64,000 bases of DNA from JBBDYD01 sp040901865 (GCA_040901865.1 JBBDYD010000191.1:1-64000), one strand, 5' to 3'. Positions 53,939 to 63,670 are shown, numbered from the stretch's first letter. The notes: generated by a model not told the origin, from the sequence alone. Numbers and translations: made by a program.

Positions 53939-54975
53939 TGGAGGCTACGCCAACAATTTCTATTGTAGGGGCATCCGGATATTCGGGTGCCGAACTCTAT
54001 TCCCTGCTGTCTCACCACTCCCTTGTTCGCATCGGCAAGCTCTTTGCTAACACCTCCGCCGGTAAGCAGTTTCATGAAGTGTTTCCCCGATTTTTGGGGA
54101 ATTCAGCGCAATCAAGCGGTTCATTGTTGGAACTGTATTCGCCGGAGGCGGCATGCTCAAGCGATCTGATTTTCATTGCCCTCCCTTCCGGGGAGGCCAT
54201 GCGAGTTGTTCCCGAACTCCTTCAGCGTGGAAAACGAATCGTCGATCTTGGTGGCGATTTTCGACTCAAGAGCGCTTCGCTTTATGAGCGCTATTACAAA
54301 CACGTCCACTCGTCGCCCGACTATCTCAACCAAGCGGTGTATGGCCTTCCGGAATGGAACCGGGACGCGATTCGAAATGCAAAGCTCGTCGCCAACCCCG
54401 GCTGCTACCCAACAAGCGCCGTCCTGCCGCTTCTCCCCTTGCTGAAAGAAAAGATTATTCGCGATGACGGGATAGCCATCAGTTCCCTTTCGGGTGTTTC
54501 CGGGGCTGGCAGAAGTGCTTCAGTCGATTTGTCTTTTGTCGAAGTCAATGAATCTGTAAAAGCATACAAGGTGGGAGTGCATCAGCATATTCCGGAAATT
54601 AAATCGGTCCTTTCGGAACTCACCGGGAGGCACATTTCGGTCAGTTTTGTGCCCCATCTGCTCCCCATCACCCGTGGGATTTTTACGAGTATTTATGCAC
54701 CCCTCGCTCAGGATGTTTCCCCTGAACGGGTTTTCGAGATCTATCAATCCCAATACACACGGGAACCGTTTATTCGCATCTTGGCCGACAACCTCCCCGA
54801 GATCAAACACGTAACGAACACCAATTTCCTCGATATCGGATTCCGCATTGACCGCGAGAATAACATGCTGATTATCTTGTCCGTTCTTGACAATCTGATC
54901 AAGGGTGCTGCGGGCCAGGCCGTTCAAAATATGAATCTTATGTTCGGGTTCAACGAGACGGAAGGACTTCTATGA
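53938..54975 (+). CDS. argC: N-acetyl-gamma-glutamyl-phosphate reductase
   Basis: NADPH-dependent reduction of N-acetylglutamyl phosphate, third step of arginine synthesis. The N-terminal dinucleotide motif is SIVGASGYSGAE and the active-site cysteine lies in NPGCYPTSAVL; SGVSGAGRS and LPITRGIF are also typical. The ATG at 53938 gives 345 residues; ATG 53914 would add eight residues encoded by the operator palindromes and is less likely. There is no clear ribosome site, so initiation may be leaderless or weak. It opens a chain of 4-nt overlaps through argJ, argB, argF and argR. Confidence 0.93.
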   Translation: MEATPTISIVGASGYSGAELYSLLSHHSLVRIGKLFANTSAGKQFHEVFPRFLGNSAQSSGSLLELYSPEAACSSDLIFIALPSGEAMRVVPELLQRGKRIVDLGGDFRLKSASLYERYYKHVHSSPDYLNQAVYGLPEWNRDAIRNAKLVANPGCYPTSAVLPLLPLLKEKIIRDDGIAISSLSGVSGAGRSASVDLSFVEVNESVKAYKVGVHQHIPEIKSVLSELTGRHISVSFVPHLLPITRGIFTSIYAPLAQDVSPERVFEIYQSQYTREPFIRILADNLPEIKHVTNTNFLDIGFRIDRENNMLIILSVLDNLIKGAAGQAVQNMNLMFGFNETEGLL

Positions 54976-56192
54976 AACCATCAACACCCGTAAGGGAATG
55001 CGACGGCGGAGTAACAACACCGCGGGGATTCAGAGCTGGCGGATTGTATTGCGGGATCCGAAAGGCCAAAAAAGATATTGCCATAATCGTATCCCAGTCT
55101 CCCGCGACGGTCGCCGCGGTTTTTACGATCAACAAAACACAAGCCGCGCCTTTGATTGTGGACAAGATGCAACTCCAGCGTTCTCCCCTGTGCTCGGCTC
55201 TTGTCGTGAACAGCGGAAATGCAAATGCCTGCACGGGTGAGCGCGGACTGAACGATGCCTGGGAAATGGTAAGAACGGCGAGTGAAGCCATTGGTGTACC
55301 AGAAGAACAGGTGTTGGTTTCATCCACCGGCGTGATCGGGCAATATCTTCCGATGGACAGGGTCGTATCCGGCATTCGACAACTGGCGCCGGTATTGACC
55401 GAAACAGGCGGTCGCGATGCCGCAGAAGCAATCATGACGACGGATACGTATTCAAAAGAAACCGCGGTGCAGTTTTCCCTGGGAAAATCCCTGGTAACGA
55501 TCGGCGGCATGGCAAAAGGATCAGGAATGATCGCTCCAAACATGGCCACCATGCTCGCATTCATCACAACCGACGTTCGCATCAGCCGCCCCCTCTTGCA
55601 GAAAGCACTCATGCGGGCGAATAATCGGTCGTTCAATCGCATCACGGTCGATGGTGACATGAGCACGAATGACATGGTTGTCGTCCTTGCAAACGGCTTG
55701 GCTGAAAATGAACCATTCGGGGAACATTCGGAAGAATTTCATCTGTTCTGCGCGGCACTTGAGTATGTGATGATTAAACTTGCCAAGATGATTGCCCGCG
55801 ACGGCGAAGGAGCCACCAAGCTCATCGAGATCTACGTCAAAGGTGCCCGGACCGAAGAAGAGGCGGCGCAGGCGGCTCGTTCTGTTGCCAACTCGAACCT
55901 CGTTAAAACCGCACTTCATGGTTGTGATGCCAACTGGGGCCGCATCATGGCTGCGGTGGGGTACTCGGGAATCGACATGGATCCCGAACAAATTGAAATC
56001 AGGTTTAACGATCTCCCCATTCTCAATAAGCACTACGAAATTGTCCTCGACGAAGAAAAAGCAAGATCAGCCCTTGCGCTGGAACAGGTTCTCGTGACCA
56101 TTGATTTGAATCAGGGCTCGCAAAGTGCGAGGTTCTGGACGTGCGACCTGACAAAAGAATACGTCCACATTAACGCGAGTTACCGGTCGTGA
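54972..56192 (+). CDS. argJ: glutamate N-acetyltransferase (ornithine acetyltransferase)
   Basis: Transfers the acetyl group from N-acetylornithine to glutamate, making the acetyl cycle of arginine synthesis economical. The 406-residue precursor contains the self-cleavage site in APNMATMLAF: Thr193 becomes the nucleophile of the beta chain, preceded by KGSGMI. Other family features are SGNANACTG near residue 80 and the C-terminal NASYRS. Whether it is bifunctional (also uses acetyl-CoA) cannot be read; no argA is in the window. ATGA overlap with argC. Confidence 0.95.
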   Translation: MKPSTPVRECDGGVTTPRGFRAGGLYCGIRKAKKDIAIIVSQSPATVAAVFTINKTQAAPLIVDKMQLQRSPLCSALVVNSGNANACTGERGLNDAWEMVRTASEAIGVPEEQVLVSSTGVIGQYLPMDRVVSGIRQLAPVLTETGGRDAAEAIMTTDTYSKETAVQFSLGKSLVTIGGMAKGSGMIAPNMATMLAFITTDVRISRPLLQKALMRANNRSFNRITVDGDMSTNDMVVVLANGLAENEPFGEHSEEFHLFCAALEYVMIKLAKMIARDGEGATKLIEIYVKGARTEEEAAQAARSVANSNLVKTALHGCDANWGRIMAAVGYSGIDMDPEQIEIRFNDLPILNKHYEIVLDEEKARSALALEQVLVTIDLNQGSQSARFWTCDLTKEYVHINASYRS

Positions 56193-57082
56193 CACCGAAA
56201 TCGATCGATTACGCCACCAAGGAAGAAGTGCTGATCGAAGCACTGCCCTACATTCAAACGTACGAGGGCAAAACGTTTGTGATTAAATACGGCGGTTCGG
56301 CGATGACCGACGAGGGCCTGAAACTCACGTTTGCCAAGGATGTTACCCTCCTTCGGAAAATCGGTATCAACATTGTCATCGTGCACGGCGGCGGCAAGGA
56401 AATAACGGAGACGGCGGCCCGGTTGGGGATCGAGACGCGGTTTGTTCAGGGTCAACGGTTTACGGACGAAAATATGATCCGGGTTGTTCTGATGGTGCTG
56501 GCGGGTGTACTAAACAAAGAAATCGTTCACGGGATCAATCAGAATGGAGGCAACGCTCTCGGGTTGTGCGGAGTGGATAACTCTCTGCTGAAAGCGAAAA
56601 AACTCTCGAGCAATGGGGTGGATCTTGGATTTGTGGGAACCATAACCTCTGTCAACACCACGTTTCTGCAGATGATCCTTCAGAACGGAATGATGCCGGT
56701 GATTGCTCCACTGGCTGTTGGGCCCTCCGGAGAGATTTTCAATGTCAACGCCGACCTTGGTGCGGCGGCAGTCGCATCGGCTCTCGGCGCGGAAAAGTTG
56801 GTGTACCTGAGCGACGTCGAAGGAATCATCGCGAATGGATCACTGGTCTCAACGTTGACGCAATCCGAAGCGCGCCGGATGATCGAGCGGGGCGACATTT
56901 TTGGGGGAATGATTCCGAAAGTACAATCGGCGTTTGAAACGCTCGATGCCGGCGTCAACAAGGTGCATATCGTGGACGGCCGCGTCAAGCATTCCTTGTT
57001 GCTGGAAATATTCACAGACGAGGGGATTGGTACGCAGATGATTCGTGACACGGCGCCGCACCAAAAGAGCATTGCGATATGA
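56189..57082 (+). CDS. argB: acetylglutamate kinase
   Basis: Phosphorylates N-acetylglutamate. GTG start in a GTGA overlap. 297 residues with KYGGSAM, VHGGGKEI, RFVQGQRFT, FNVNADLGAAAVA and YLSDVEGI, all family motifs of the amino-acid kinase fold. The extended N-terminus (about 25 residues before FVIKYGG, including EALPYIQTYEGK) is the kind found in the arginine-inhibited hexameric type, so feedback inhibition is likely. Confidence 0.95.
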   Translation: MTPKSIDYATKEEVLIEALPYIQTYEGKTFVIKYGGSAMTDEGLKLTFAKDVTLLRKIGINIVIVHGGGKEITETAARLGIETRFVQGQRFTDENMIRVVLMVLAGVLNKEIVHGINQNGGNALGLCGVDNSLLKAKKLSSNGVDLGFVGTITSVNTTFLQMILQNGMMPVIAPLAVGPSGEIFNVNADLGAAAVASALGAEKLVYLSDVEGIIANGSLVSTLTQSEARRMIERGDIFGGMIPKVQSAFETLDAGVNKVHIVDGRVKHSLLLEIFTDEGIGTQMIRDTAPHQKSIAI

Positions 57083-58023
57083 AAAAGGATCTTCTCACAT
57101 TATTCGATGTGACCCGCGAGGATTTGGAGTCCCTCTTTGAAGAGGCCGATCGACTTCAGACAGATCGTTCTGCCACACCGCTCCTCGGTGCAACGGTGGC
57201 CCTGATATTTCAAAAACCGTCGTTACGAACACGTGTTTCATTTGAAGTCGGGGTCGCACAGCTTGGGGGAAACACGACCTTCCTTTCGCAGGAAAGCATT
57301 GGCGTTGGGACGCGCGAATCCGCGCATGACGTGGCTATGCTTCTTTCACGATTCTGCGATGCCATTATTGCCCGCCTCTATGATCATACTGTGATTGTGG
57401 AACTTGCGCGCCATGCAACGGTTCCTGTGATTAATGCTTTGACTGATATCTCCCATCCATGCCAGGTTCTCGCCGATTTGTATACGATCAGACAGCACGG
57501 CAGACTGAAGCCGGGGCTGAAGGTGGCGTTTGTGGGTGACGGTAACAATGTCGTTAACTCGTGGCTCGAAATGGCTTCTCTCTATCCAATGGAGTTCGTT
57601 CTTGCCGCGCCCCGCGGGTATTGGCCGGATGAGGGCATTGTGCGGCGGGCCAGGGAATCCGGTGTGAGCAAGATCGAAATAACAAATGACCCGTCGGCGG
57701 CCGTGCAAAGAGCGGACGTTGTGTACACCGATGTGTGGACGAGTATGGGACAAGAGGCCGAAAGCGAAAAGCGCAAGAAGGCCTTTGCAGCGTTCCAGGT
57801 GAACGAGGTTTTGATGAGTCATGCGCCGTCCGATTGCATGGTCATGCACTGCCTGCCGGCACACAGGGGCGAAGAGATCACAACCGGCGTTATTGACGGG
57901 CCGAATTCTATTGTCTTTGACGAAGCGGAAAACCGACTTCATATTCAAAAGGCGGTTTTATCAGCTTTGTGCACCCGCAAGTCTATTCCTGCTCGATTCC
58001 AAAAGGGAGTTAAAACAGGATGA
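57079..58023 (+). CDS. argF: ornithine carbamoyltransferase
   Basis: Makes citrulline from ornithine and carbamoyl phosphate. The carbamoyl-phosphate motif is KPSLRTRVSFE, followed by DISHPCQVLADL, the ornithine-binding DVWTSMGQE and the catalytic HCLPAHRGEE. The SMG and HCLP motifs argue for true ornithine transcarbamylase rather than the N-acetyl- or N-succinyl-ornithine enzymes. 314 residues; ATGA overlaps on both sides. Confidence 0.94.
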   Translation: MKKDLLTLFDVTREDLESLFEEADRLQTDRSATPLLGATVALIFQKPSLRTRVSFEVGVAQLGGNTTFLSQESIGVGTRESAHDVAMLLSRFCDAIIARLYDHTVIVELARHATVPVINALTDISHPCQVLADLYTIRQHGRLKPGLKVAFVGDGNNVVNSWLEMASLYPMEFVLAAPRGYWPDEGIVRRARESGVSKIEITNDPSAAVQRADVVYTDVWTSMGQEAESEKRKKAFAAFQVNEVLMSHAPSDCMVMHCLPAHRGEEITTGVIDGPNSIVFDEAENRLHIQKAVLSALCTRKSIPARFQKGVKTG

Positions 58024-58481
58024 AGCACGCACGTCATCTGGCAATCAAAGAGATCCTGGCTCATGCGATGGTTGGAAACCAGGATGAACTCCTGCGGTTG
58101 CTCAAGAAAGGCGGATTTGCAATCACGCAGGCGACGCTTTCGCGTGACTTGAAGGACCTCGGTGTCGGACGGGTAAACACTGCCGATGGTGCGCGGTACG
58201 TGCTTCAAACGGAGGTCGAGGAGCAAAAGCTGAGAGCGTTTTTGGGATACGAAATCGAAGAAATTGATTCCAATGAGTCGGTTATTGTTGTGAAAACGCT
58301 TCCGGGCAGGGCACAGGGTGTGGCGGGGATCATCGACGGCTTGCATCACCCCCTTGTCTTGGGGACCATTGCGGGGGACAATACAATTTTTGTCACGCCC
58401 AAATCCGTCAAAAAAATCCCCGACTTGATAAAGGTGATCCGGTCTCTCATGTCCGATCAACGAAATCCAATCCATAACTAA
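58020..58481 (+). CDS. argR: arginine repressor ArgR
   Basis: Hexameric arginine-responsive regulator, 153 residues. The N-terminal winged helix-turn-helix contains ITQATLSRDLKDLGVGRV; the C-terminal oligomerisation/arginine-binding domain includes GRAQGVAGIIDGL and GTIAGDNTIFV with the arginine-contacting acidic residue in AGDNT. Located inside the operon it presumably controls through the palindromes at 53905-53938, giving negative autoregulation. Confidence 0.95.
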   Translation: MKHARHLAIKEILAHAMVGNQDELLRLLKKGGFAITQATLSRDLKDLGVGRVNTADGARYVLQTEVEEQKLRAFLGYEIEEIDSNESVIVVKTLPGRAQGVAGIIDGLHHPLVLGTIAGDNTIFVTPKSVKKIPDLIKVIRSLMSDQRNPIHN

Positions 58482-58503
58482 TCGCTTTACCAAAGGAACA
58501 TAC

Positions 58504-59751
58504 GTGAAAAAGCAACGCATTGCGGTCGCCTATTCAGGCGGGCTCGACACATCGGTCATCGTGAAATGGCTTCAGGAACGCTACAACGCCGACATCATCA
58601 CGGTCACCGGTAATTTGGGGCAGAAGAAAGAAATTGTCGGCCTGGCAGACAAGGCCTACAAAATCGGCGCCAAGAAAGTGTATATTCAGGATTTGCGAGA
58701 AGAGTTTGTGGAACAGTACCTCTGGCCTTCCCTCAAGGCCGGCGCGTTGTATGAGCACACGTATCCCATGGCAACTTCCATTGGGCGCCCGTTGCTCGCC
58801 AAAGCGCTCGTGGATGTGGCGCGCCGCGAACGGTGCACGGCCGTTGCGCATGGTTGTACCGGAAAGGGAAACGATCAGGTCAGATTCGAAACGGCGGTAG
58901 CGGCACTTGCACCGGATCTCAAAGTTCTGGCGCCGTTGCGGGAATGGGAATTCAAATCGAGGGAGGAGGAAATCGCGTATTGTGAAAAACATGGAATTCC
59001 CGTCACGGCGACGAGGGAGAATCCGTACTCCATTGACGAAAATATCTGGGGGACGAGTATTGAGTGCGGCATCCTCGAGGATCCCATGGCAGAACCGCCG
59101 GAAGATGCCTATCAGCGCACCGTTTCTCCGGCCAAAGCTCCCGATAAATCCACATACGTGACGGTGGAATTCGAAGGCGGAATTCCTATTGGATTAAACG
59201 GAAAAAGAATAAAAGGTATCGATCTGATCGACAAACTTAATACCATCGCCGGGGCGAACGCGGTCGGGCGGATGGACCTCATTGAAAACCGGCTCGTAGG
59301 AATCAAGTCGAGGGAAGTGTACGAAGCGCCGGGAGCGGTCACACTGCACTTCGCACACCGGGAACTGGAACGCCTGACTCTCGAGAAGGAGGTTATGCAT
59401 TTCAAAGCCAAAATCGCTCTGGATTATGCAAACCTCATCTACAACGGCCTTTGGTTCTCGCCCCTGCGAAAAGCCCTGGACGCTTTTATTGATGAGACAC
59501 AAAAGGTTGTAAATGGGATTGTCCGCCTGAAGCTCTACAAAGGGAATATCGAAATCTCGGGCAGAACTTCGCCGAATTCACTGTACGATACAAAACTTGC
59601 AACCTATACCATCGAAGATCAGTTTGATCACAAAGCCAGCGAGGGGTTCATCAAAATTTATAGTCTGCCGATCAAAACCTTTTACAGGGTTAATCGGAAC
59701 GGATTTATGAAGAAACGCGTCCTTCCGAAACGTCGAAAAACCCGAACATAG
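58504..59751 (+). CDS. argG: argininosuccinate synthase
   Basis: Condenses citrulline and aspartate with ATP. 415 residues from a GTG start; the PP-loop is AYSGGLDTS (about 9-17), followed by HGCTGKGNDQVRFE and the C-terminal citrulline-binding region (ENRLVGIKSREVYE). Begins 22 nt after argR. Immediately downstream (4 nt) comes an amidase gene rather than argH, which is four kilobases away. Confidence 0.95.
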   Translation: MKKQRIAVAYSGGLDTSVIVKWLQERYNADIITVTGNLGQKKEIVGLADKAYKIGAKKVYIQDLREEFVEQYLWPSLKAGALYEHTYPMATSIGRPLLAKALVDVARRERCTAVAHGCTGKGNDQVRFETAVAALAPDLKVLAPLREWEFKSREEEIAYCEKHGIPVTATRENPYSIDENIWGTSIECGILEDPMAEPPEDAYQRTVSPAKAPDKSTYVTVEFEGGIPIGLNGKRIKGIDLIDKLNTIAGANAVGRMDLIENRLVGIKSREVYEAPGAVTLHFAHRELERLTLEKEVMHFKAKIALDYANLIYNGLWFSPLRKALDAFIDETQKVVNGIVRLKLYKGNIEISGRTSPNSLYDTKLATYTIEDQFDHKASEGFIKIYSLPIKTFYRVNRNGFMKKRVLPKRRKTRT

Positions 59752-59755
59752 CGCG

Positions 59756-61576
59756 ATGATCCAAAGGTTTCTCTTCCTCCTTCTTCCCGTTCTCACTACG
59801 CTCGCACAACCGGCTGATTCCCTTCGGCCGTTCACCGGCCCGCTCTTCCTGCGTGTTGTCATACCTGAAACGGACACGATTACAGCGCCGGTGAACCGTC
59901 ACCGGATTGCGGCCAGCACCATTCCTGGCGCCAGGGCATTCGTCGGTGACAAGGAGGCGAAGGTCTATCAGAGCGGGGGATTCGCGGGGCTCGTGGAATT
60001 GCAACAGGATACCGTTGTCACAGACGTCAAAGTGATCGGTCCGGCAGGTGATTCCGTATCACGCAGGTTTATTTTTCTGAGATCGAAACCACTGCTGACT
60101 TCTCCCCATGACACGCTGGCGATCGATTCAGCCCTGATGGAACCGGCAGTTGACCGATGGATTGGACCCGGAGATATCCTCGAGGTGAGGTTCAAAGGGA
60201 GCCCGGGGTATGAAGCATCGTTTTCCCTGGAGGGCATCCAATCGGATATACCAATGCGGGAGCTTTCGGGTCGGGAGGCAGGAGGCCTCGAAGGAGTGTA
60301 TGTTGGCCGCTATGTTGTCAATGAGGGGGATGAAGCGTTGGATATCCGGGTGGGGTTTGAACTACGAAGGAGTTTCTGGAGCAGTGAGGAGGCCGTCTCA
60401 AAGGGAAGAGTGCGTATTCTGGCTGCGGGCACACCGAGCGTTGGGGAACTCAGGGGTCGCAGACCGTTTCTGAATGCAGGATTGGGTGACGACCGGCTGG
60501 GTGGAGCGAAGCTCGGGTATCTTGATGCCGGTGTTCGACTTGCGATCTCCGGCAAGGCCCGGGGTCAGTATAAAATCCGGCTCACTCCTTCGATGGTCGC
60601 GTGGGTGCCTGAAGAGAACATGAAGCTCCTCCCCGAGGGGACACCGGTTCCCGCCTCGTTTGTGGGCTCGATAACGGCCTCGGGAAATTCCACAGAAGAC
60701 ATTATTATTGTCGGATTGAGCGATCGCCTGCCGTTCATCACCGAACAGCAACTGAATCCCGCAGCCGTGATTGTCAATATTTTTGGGGCAACATCGAACA
60801 CGAATTGGATCACGCATCATCTTTCGGCCGAGGGAATTCAGAATATTTCATGGGAACAGGCGGGGGAAGGGCATTACCGGCTGAAGATTGCCCTGACAAA
60901 CCAGGCCCACTGGGGATACGATGTGTCGTATCGGGGTGGAGCGAATCTTCACATTCGGATACGCCGGCCCCCCGCCGTTACCGGCCGGGACTCTGTGTTA
61001 CGGAATCTCACGATCGCGGTCGATGCGGGCCACGGTGGTGAGAACTTTGGTGCGATTGGGAGTACGGGTGCCAGGGAGCGGGATATCACGCTGGAGATGG
61101 CTTCTCAGCTTGAGCTGCTGTTGAAGAGTCGCGGGGCCAGGGTGATCATGACACGAACAGACACCAACGGAGTCTCCAATTTTGATCGTATCGAGAGGAC
61201 CCTCTCATCGAAGGCACACTTGCTCGTAAGCATCCACTGCAATTCTGTCGGACTCAATGTCGACGCCGAACGCGTTCAGGGCACGTCGACATTTTTTCAT
61301 CATGCCGGATTCAAGCCCTTGGCGGACCAGATCTACGCCCGCATGCTGGAACTTGGCCTTGCCCAGTTCGGCGTGGTCGGAGGCTTCAATTTTGCCCTTA
61401 ACGGGCTCACGCAACTCCCCAGCGTTCTTGTCGAGACCGCGTTTATTTCCAATCCGGACGATGAAATGAAGCTTCTGGAGAAGCCGTTTCGTGAGCAAAT
61501 AGCTGCGAAAATTGTGCTTGGATTGGAAGAATTCCTGCGAAATCAACTCACCTCCCCAACTTCTCCAGCAAAATAA
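59756..61576 (+). CDS. N-acetylmuramoyl-L-alanine amidase (Amidase_3)
   Basis: Zinc amidase that cuts the stem peptide from glycan strands during cell separation. Signal peptide about 1-19; a long N-terminal beta-rich region (about 20-400) that includes an AMIN-like segment near 320-400; catalytic domain 415-600 with AVDAGHGGENFG (His426), ARERDITLE (Glu), LVSIHCNS (His) and SVLVETAFISN (Glu), the complete Amidase_3 ligand set. 606 residues. It follows argG by 4 nt and may be cotranscribed with the arginine genes. Confidence 0.88.
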   Translation: MIQRFLFLLLPVLTTLAQPADSLRPFTGPLFLRVVIPETDTITAPVNRHRIAASTIPGARAFVGDKEAKVYQSGGFAGLVELQQDTVVTDVKVIGPAGDSVSRRFIFLRSKPLLTSPHDTLAIDSALMEPAVDRWIGPGDILEVRFKGSPGYEASFSLEGIQSDIPMRELSGREAGGLEGVYVGRYVVNEGDEALDIRVGFELRRSFWSSEEAVSKGRVRILAAGTPSVGELRGRRPFLNAGLGDDRLGGAKLGYLDAGVRLAISGKARGQYKIRLTPSMVAWVPEENMKLLPEGTPVPASFVGSITASGNSTEDIIIVGLSDRLPFITEQQLNPAAVIVNIFGATSNTNWITHHLSAEGIQNISWEQAGEGHYRLKIALTNQAHWGYDVSYRGGANLHIRIRRPPAVTGRDSVLRNLTIAVDAGHGGENFGAIGSTGARERDITLEMASQLELLLKSRGARVIMTRTDTNGVSNFDRIERTLSSKAHLLVSIHCNSVGLNVDAERVQGTSTFFHHAGFKPLADQIYARMLELGLAQFGVVGGFNFALNGLTQLPSVLVETAFISNPDDEMKLLEKPFREQIAAKIVLGLEEFLRNQLTSPTSPAK

Positions 61577-61586
61577 ATAACGGGTC

Positions 61587-61633
61587 TTGACAATTGAAAC
61601 TTTTTCATGTTTATTATCGTAATAATACGATAA
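61587..61633 (+). promoter_or_regulatory. promoter and operator of the arsenic operon
   Basis: TTGACA (61587-61592) and TATTAT (61612-61617) form a sigma70-like promoter with a 19-base spacer. A perfect inverted repeat, TTATCGTA (61614-61621) and TACGATAA (61626-61633), overlaps the -10 and lies 5 nt before the arsR start: the usual place for an ArsR operator. Repressor binding would block transcription until arsenite is sensed. Confidence 0.7.
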
Positions 61634-61638
61634 AGAAC

Positions 61639-61971
61639 ATGCCCAAAAGTAAGTTATATCTTTTCAAGAAAACCGAAGTTCAGTTGGCAAATCTGCTTAA
61701 AGCCCTTTCTCACCCTGCGCGGATCGCCATCCTCTCGACGCTCTCCAAAAGAACCGAATGTGTTTGCGGAGAGGTCGTGAACGTCATTCCGCTTGCTCAG
61801 GCAACCGTCTCCCAGCATCTCAAGGCCCTCAAATCCGCCGGTCTGATCTCAGGAGAATTCGAGGGGCCCAAATCATCCTATTGCCTTAACTGGAAGAACA
61901 TTGAGGAACTATCCTCCATGCTCGAGGACCTTGTCACAACGCTCAAAAACAATCAACAGCGATGCTGTTAG
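61639..61971 (+). CDS. arsR: ArsR family transcriptional repressor
   Basis: A 110-residue winged helix-turn-helix repressor. ATG 61639 chosen because upstream codons lie inside the operator. The DNA-binding region is LAQATVSQHLKALKSAGLIS, and RTECVCGEVV provides the ELCVC-like arsenite-binding cysteines on the first recognition helix; a Cys-Cys pair ends the protein. It presumably represses its own operon. ATG of arsM overlaps its 3' end. Confidence 0.9.
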   Translation: MPKSKLYLFKKTEVQLANLLKALSHPARIAILSTLSKRTECVCGEVVNVIPLAQATVSQHLKALKSAGLISGEFEGPKSSYCLNWKNIEELSSMLEDLVTTLKNNQQRCC

Positions 61972-62795
61972 AAAAGGATAAAACCGTGAAGAACCCTGAA
62001 GAACTCAAGATTGTTGTCAAAGAGACCTACGGGAAGATCGCATCACAATCCCGCACACAAAATGCCTCTTCCTGTTGCGGATCCGGATCCGGGTGTGGAT
62101 GCTCCGACGACGCTGTGATGGCAGAGGAATACGGGCACCTGGACGGCTACGTGCCTGAAGCCGATCTCGGCCTTGGCTGTGGAATTCCCACGGATGGTGC
62201 GGGGATCAAATCCGGCGACACGGTACTCGATCTTGGCTCCGGCGCCGGCAACGACGTTTTCGTAGCGCGCCGTATCGTCGGTGAACATGGGAGGGTGATT
62301 GGCGTGGACTTCACTGAAGAAATGATCGCCAAGGCGAATGCCAACAAGCAGAAGCTTGGTTACGCCAACGTGGGTTTCCGTATGGGAGATATTGAACAAC
62401 TTCCCGTGGATACTTCCTCCGTTGACGTCGTCATCAGCAATTGCGTTCTGAACCTCGTTCCCGATAAAACAAAGGCCTTTGCCGAAATATCCAGAGTCTT
62501 GAAGCCGGGAGGACATTTCAGTATATCCGATATCGTGGTCACAGCGCCGCTCCCCGAGAAACTGAAGACGGTGGCGGAATTGTACGCCGGTTGCGTTTCG
62601 GGTGCAATGGTCCGAAGTGAGTACCTGAGCATCATTGAATCTGCAGGTTTTCGAAATATTCGTCTCGTAAAGGAAAAACCGATCCAGATTCCAGCGGAGG
62701 CCCTTGCTGAATATCTTTCCGACGTGGAACGCGCTGCGTACAATGACTCAAATGTTCGTATTCAAAGCATCACCGTTATGGCGGAAAAACCATAA
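61962..62795 (+). CDS. arsM: arsenite S-adenosylmethionine methyltransferase
   Basis: Methylates As(III) to organoarsenicals. 277 residues (or 269 from GTG 61986). The SAM motif is VLDLGSGAGND; cysteines at LGLGCGIPT, SNCVLNL and YAGCVSGA correspond to the arsenic-binding set of ArsM, and an extra CCGSGSGCGC cluster sits near residue 38. It follows arsR with a 10-nt overlap and is followed at once by the acetyltransferase gene. Confidence 0.92.
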   Translation: MLLEKDKTVKNPEELKIVVKETYGKIASQSRTQNASSCCGSGSGCGCSDDAVMAEEYGHLDGYVPEADLGLGCGIPTDGAGIKSGDTVLDLGSGAGNDVFVARRIVGEHGRVIGVDFTEEMIAKANANKQKLGYANVGFRMGDIEQLPVDTSSVDVVISNCVLNLVPDKTKAFAEISRVLKPGGHFSISDIVVTAPLPEKLKTVAELYAGCVSGAMVRSEYLSIIESAGFRNIRLVKEKPIQIPAEALAEYLSDVERAAYNDSNVRIQSITVMAEKP

Positions 62796-62796
62796 T

Positions 62797-63240
62797 ATGG
62801 TGTCCTGGTCCATTCAACGTCCGACCGCCGCCGATCTGGCGGCGATTCGTGGCCTCCTTGCCGCATCGAACCTTCCCTCTGAAGATGTTGCGGAACACCT
62901 GGATCATTTTCTTTCTGCGTGGGATGGCAAACGATTGGCTGGGGTGGTCGGAATGGAAATCCACAACACCGGAGGTTTGTTGCGTTCACTTGCCGTTGAT
63001 CCGGCTTATCGCGGCACAGGTCTTGGGAAGGCACTCACGCAGAAGATTCTCTCTCATGCCATTTCGAATGGTGTGACAAACGCAGGTCTTCTAACCACAA
63101 CGGCGGCGAACTTCTTTGCGAGGCATGGATTTCTGCCGATTCTCCGGGAGGAGATCCCGGAATGGATCAAAACAAGCAAGGAATACCGGCTGTACTGTCC
63201 TTCAACGGCAGTATGTATGATCAAACAACTCGCCCGGTGA
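62797..63240 (+). CDS. arsN2: GNAT acetyltransferase, ArsN2-like
   Basis: A 147-residue GNAT protein placed between arsM and arsC. Motif A is RSLAVDPAYRGTGLGKALT, and the C-terminal part has FFARHGFLP, as in ArsN2 proteins of arsenic operons. Its exact substrate is not known; related ArsN1 acetylates glutamate-like arsenicals. Start taken as the ATG at 62797, 1 nt after the arsM stop. Confidence 0.8.
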   Translation: MVSWSIQRPTAADLAAIRGLLAASNLPSEDVAEHLDHFLSAWDGKRLAGVVGMEIHNTGGLLRSLAVDPAYRGTGLGKALTQKILSHAISNGVTNAGLLTTTAANFFARHGFLPILREEIPEWIKTSKEYRLYCPSTAVCMIKQLAR

Positions 63241-63665
63241 CAACGGTGAAAAAACAAGTCCTGGTATTGTGTACGGGAAACAGCTGTCGGAGTCAAATGG
63301 CCGAAGGATGGCTCAGGTACTTTGCGGGAGAAAAAGCGGAGGTCTTCAGTGCAGGGATTGAATCGCACGGATTGAACCCGCGCGCGGTAGCGGTGATGAA
63401 GGAAGTCGATATCGACATTTCTCATCATACGTCAAAGACCATCGAGGACCTGGGTCCGAAGGAGTTCGATATCGTGATCACCGTTTGCGACAACGCCCGC
63501 GAACGATGCCCGTATTTCCCGGCCCGCGTACTGCAGTTACATCAAGACTTTCAAGACCCGGCGAAAGCAACGGGAAGCAAGGAAGAGGTTCTTTCGGTAT
63601 TCAGGTCTGTACGCGACCAAATCCGAGTCTACTGCCAAGGCTTTGTGATCAACCACTTGAAGTGA
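63237..63665 (+). CDS. arsC: arsenate reductase, thioredoxin-coupled (LMW-PTP fold)
   Basis: Reduces arsenate to arsenite. The P-loop is VLCTGNSCRSQMAEG, followed by the redox cysteines in TVCDNARERCPYFP, the C-x6-C arrangement of the S. aureus/B. subtilis type; thioredoxin recycles it. The GTG at 63237 overlaps the acetyltransferase stop and gives 142 residues; GTG 63246 is an alternative. No arsenite efflux gene follows; the next gene is argH. Confidence 0.92.
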   Translation: MTTVKKQVLVLCTGNSCRSQMAEGWLRYFAGEKAEVFSAGIESHGLNPRAVAVMKEVDIDISHHTSKTIEDLGPKEFDIVITVCDNARERCPYFPARVLQLHQDFQDPAKATGSKEEVLSVFRSVRDQIRVYCQGFVINHLK

Positions 63666-63670
63666 TTTTC

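Noticed and set aside
57079..58023. argF as N-acetylornithine or N-succinylornithine carbamoyltransferase, as in Bacteroidia and Xanthomonas
   Set aside because: The ornithine motifs DVWTSMG and HCLPAHRG are intact and match the classical enzyme.
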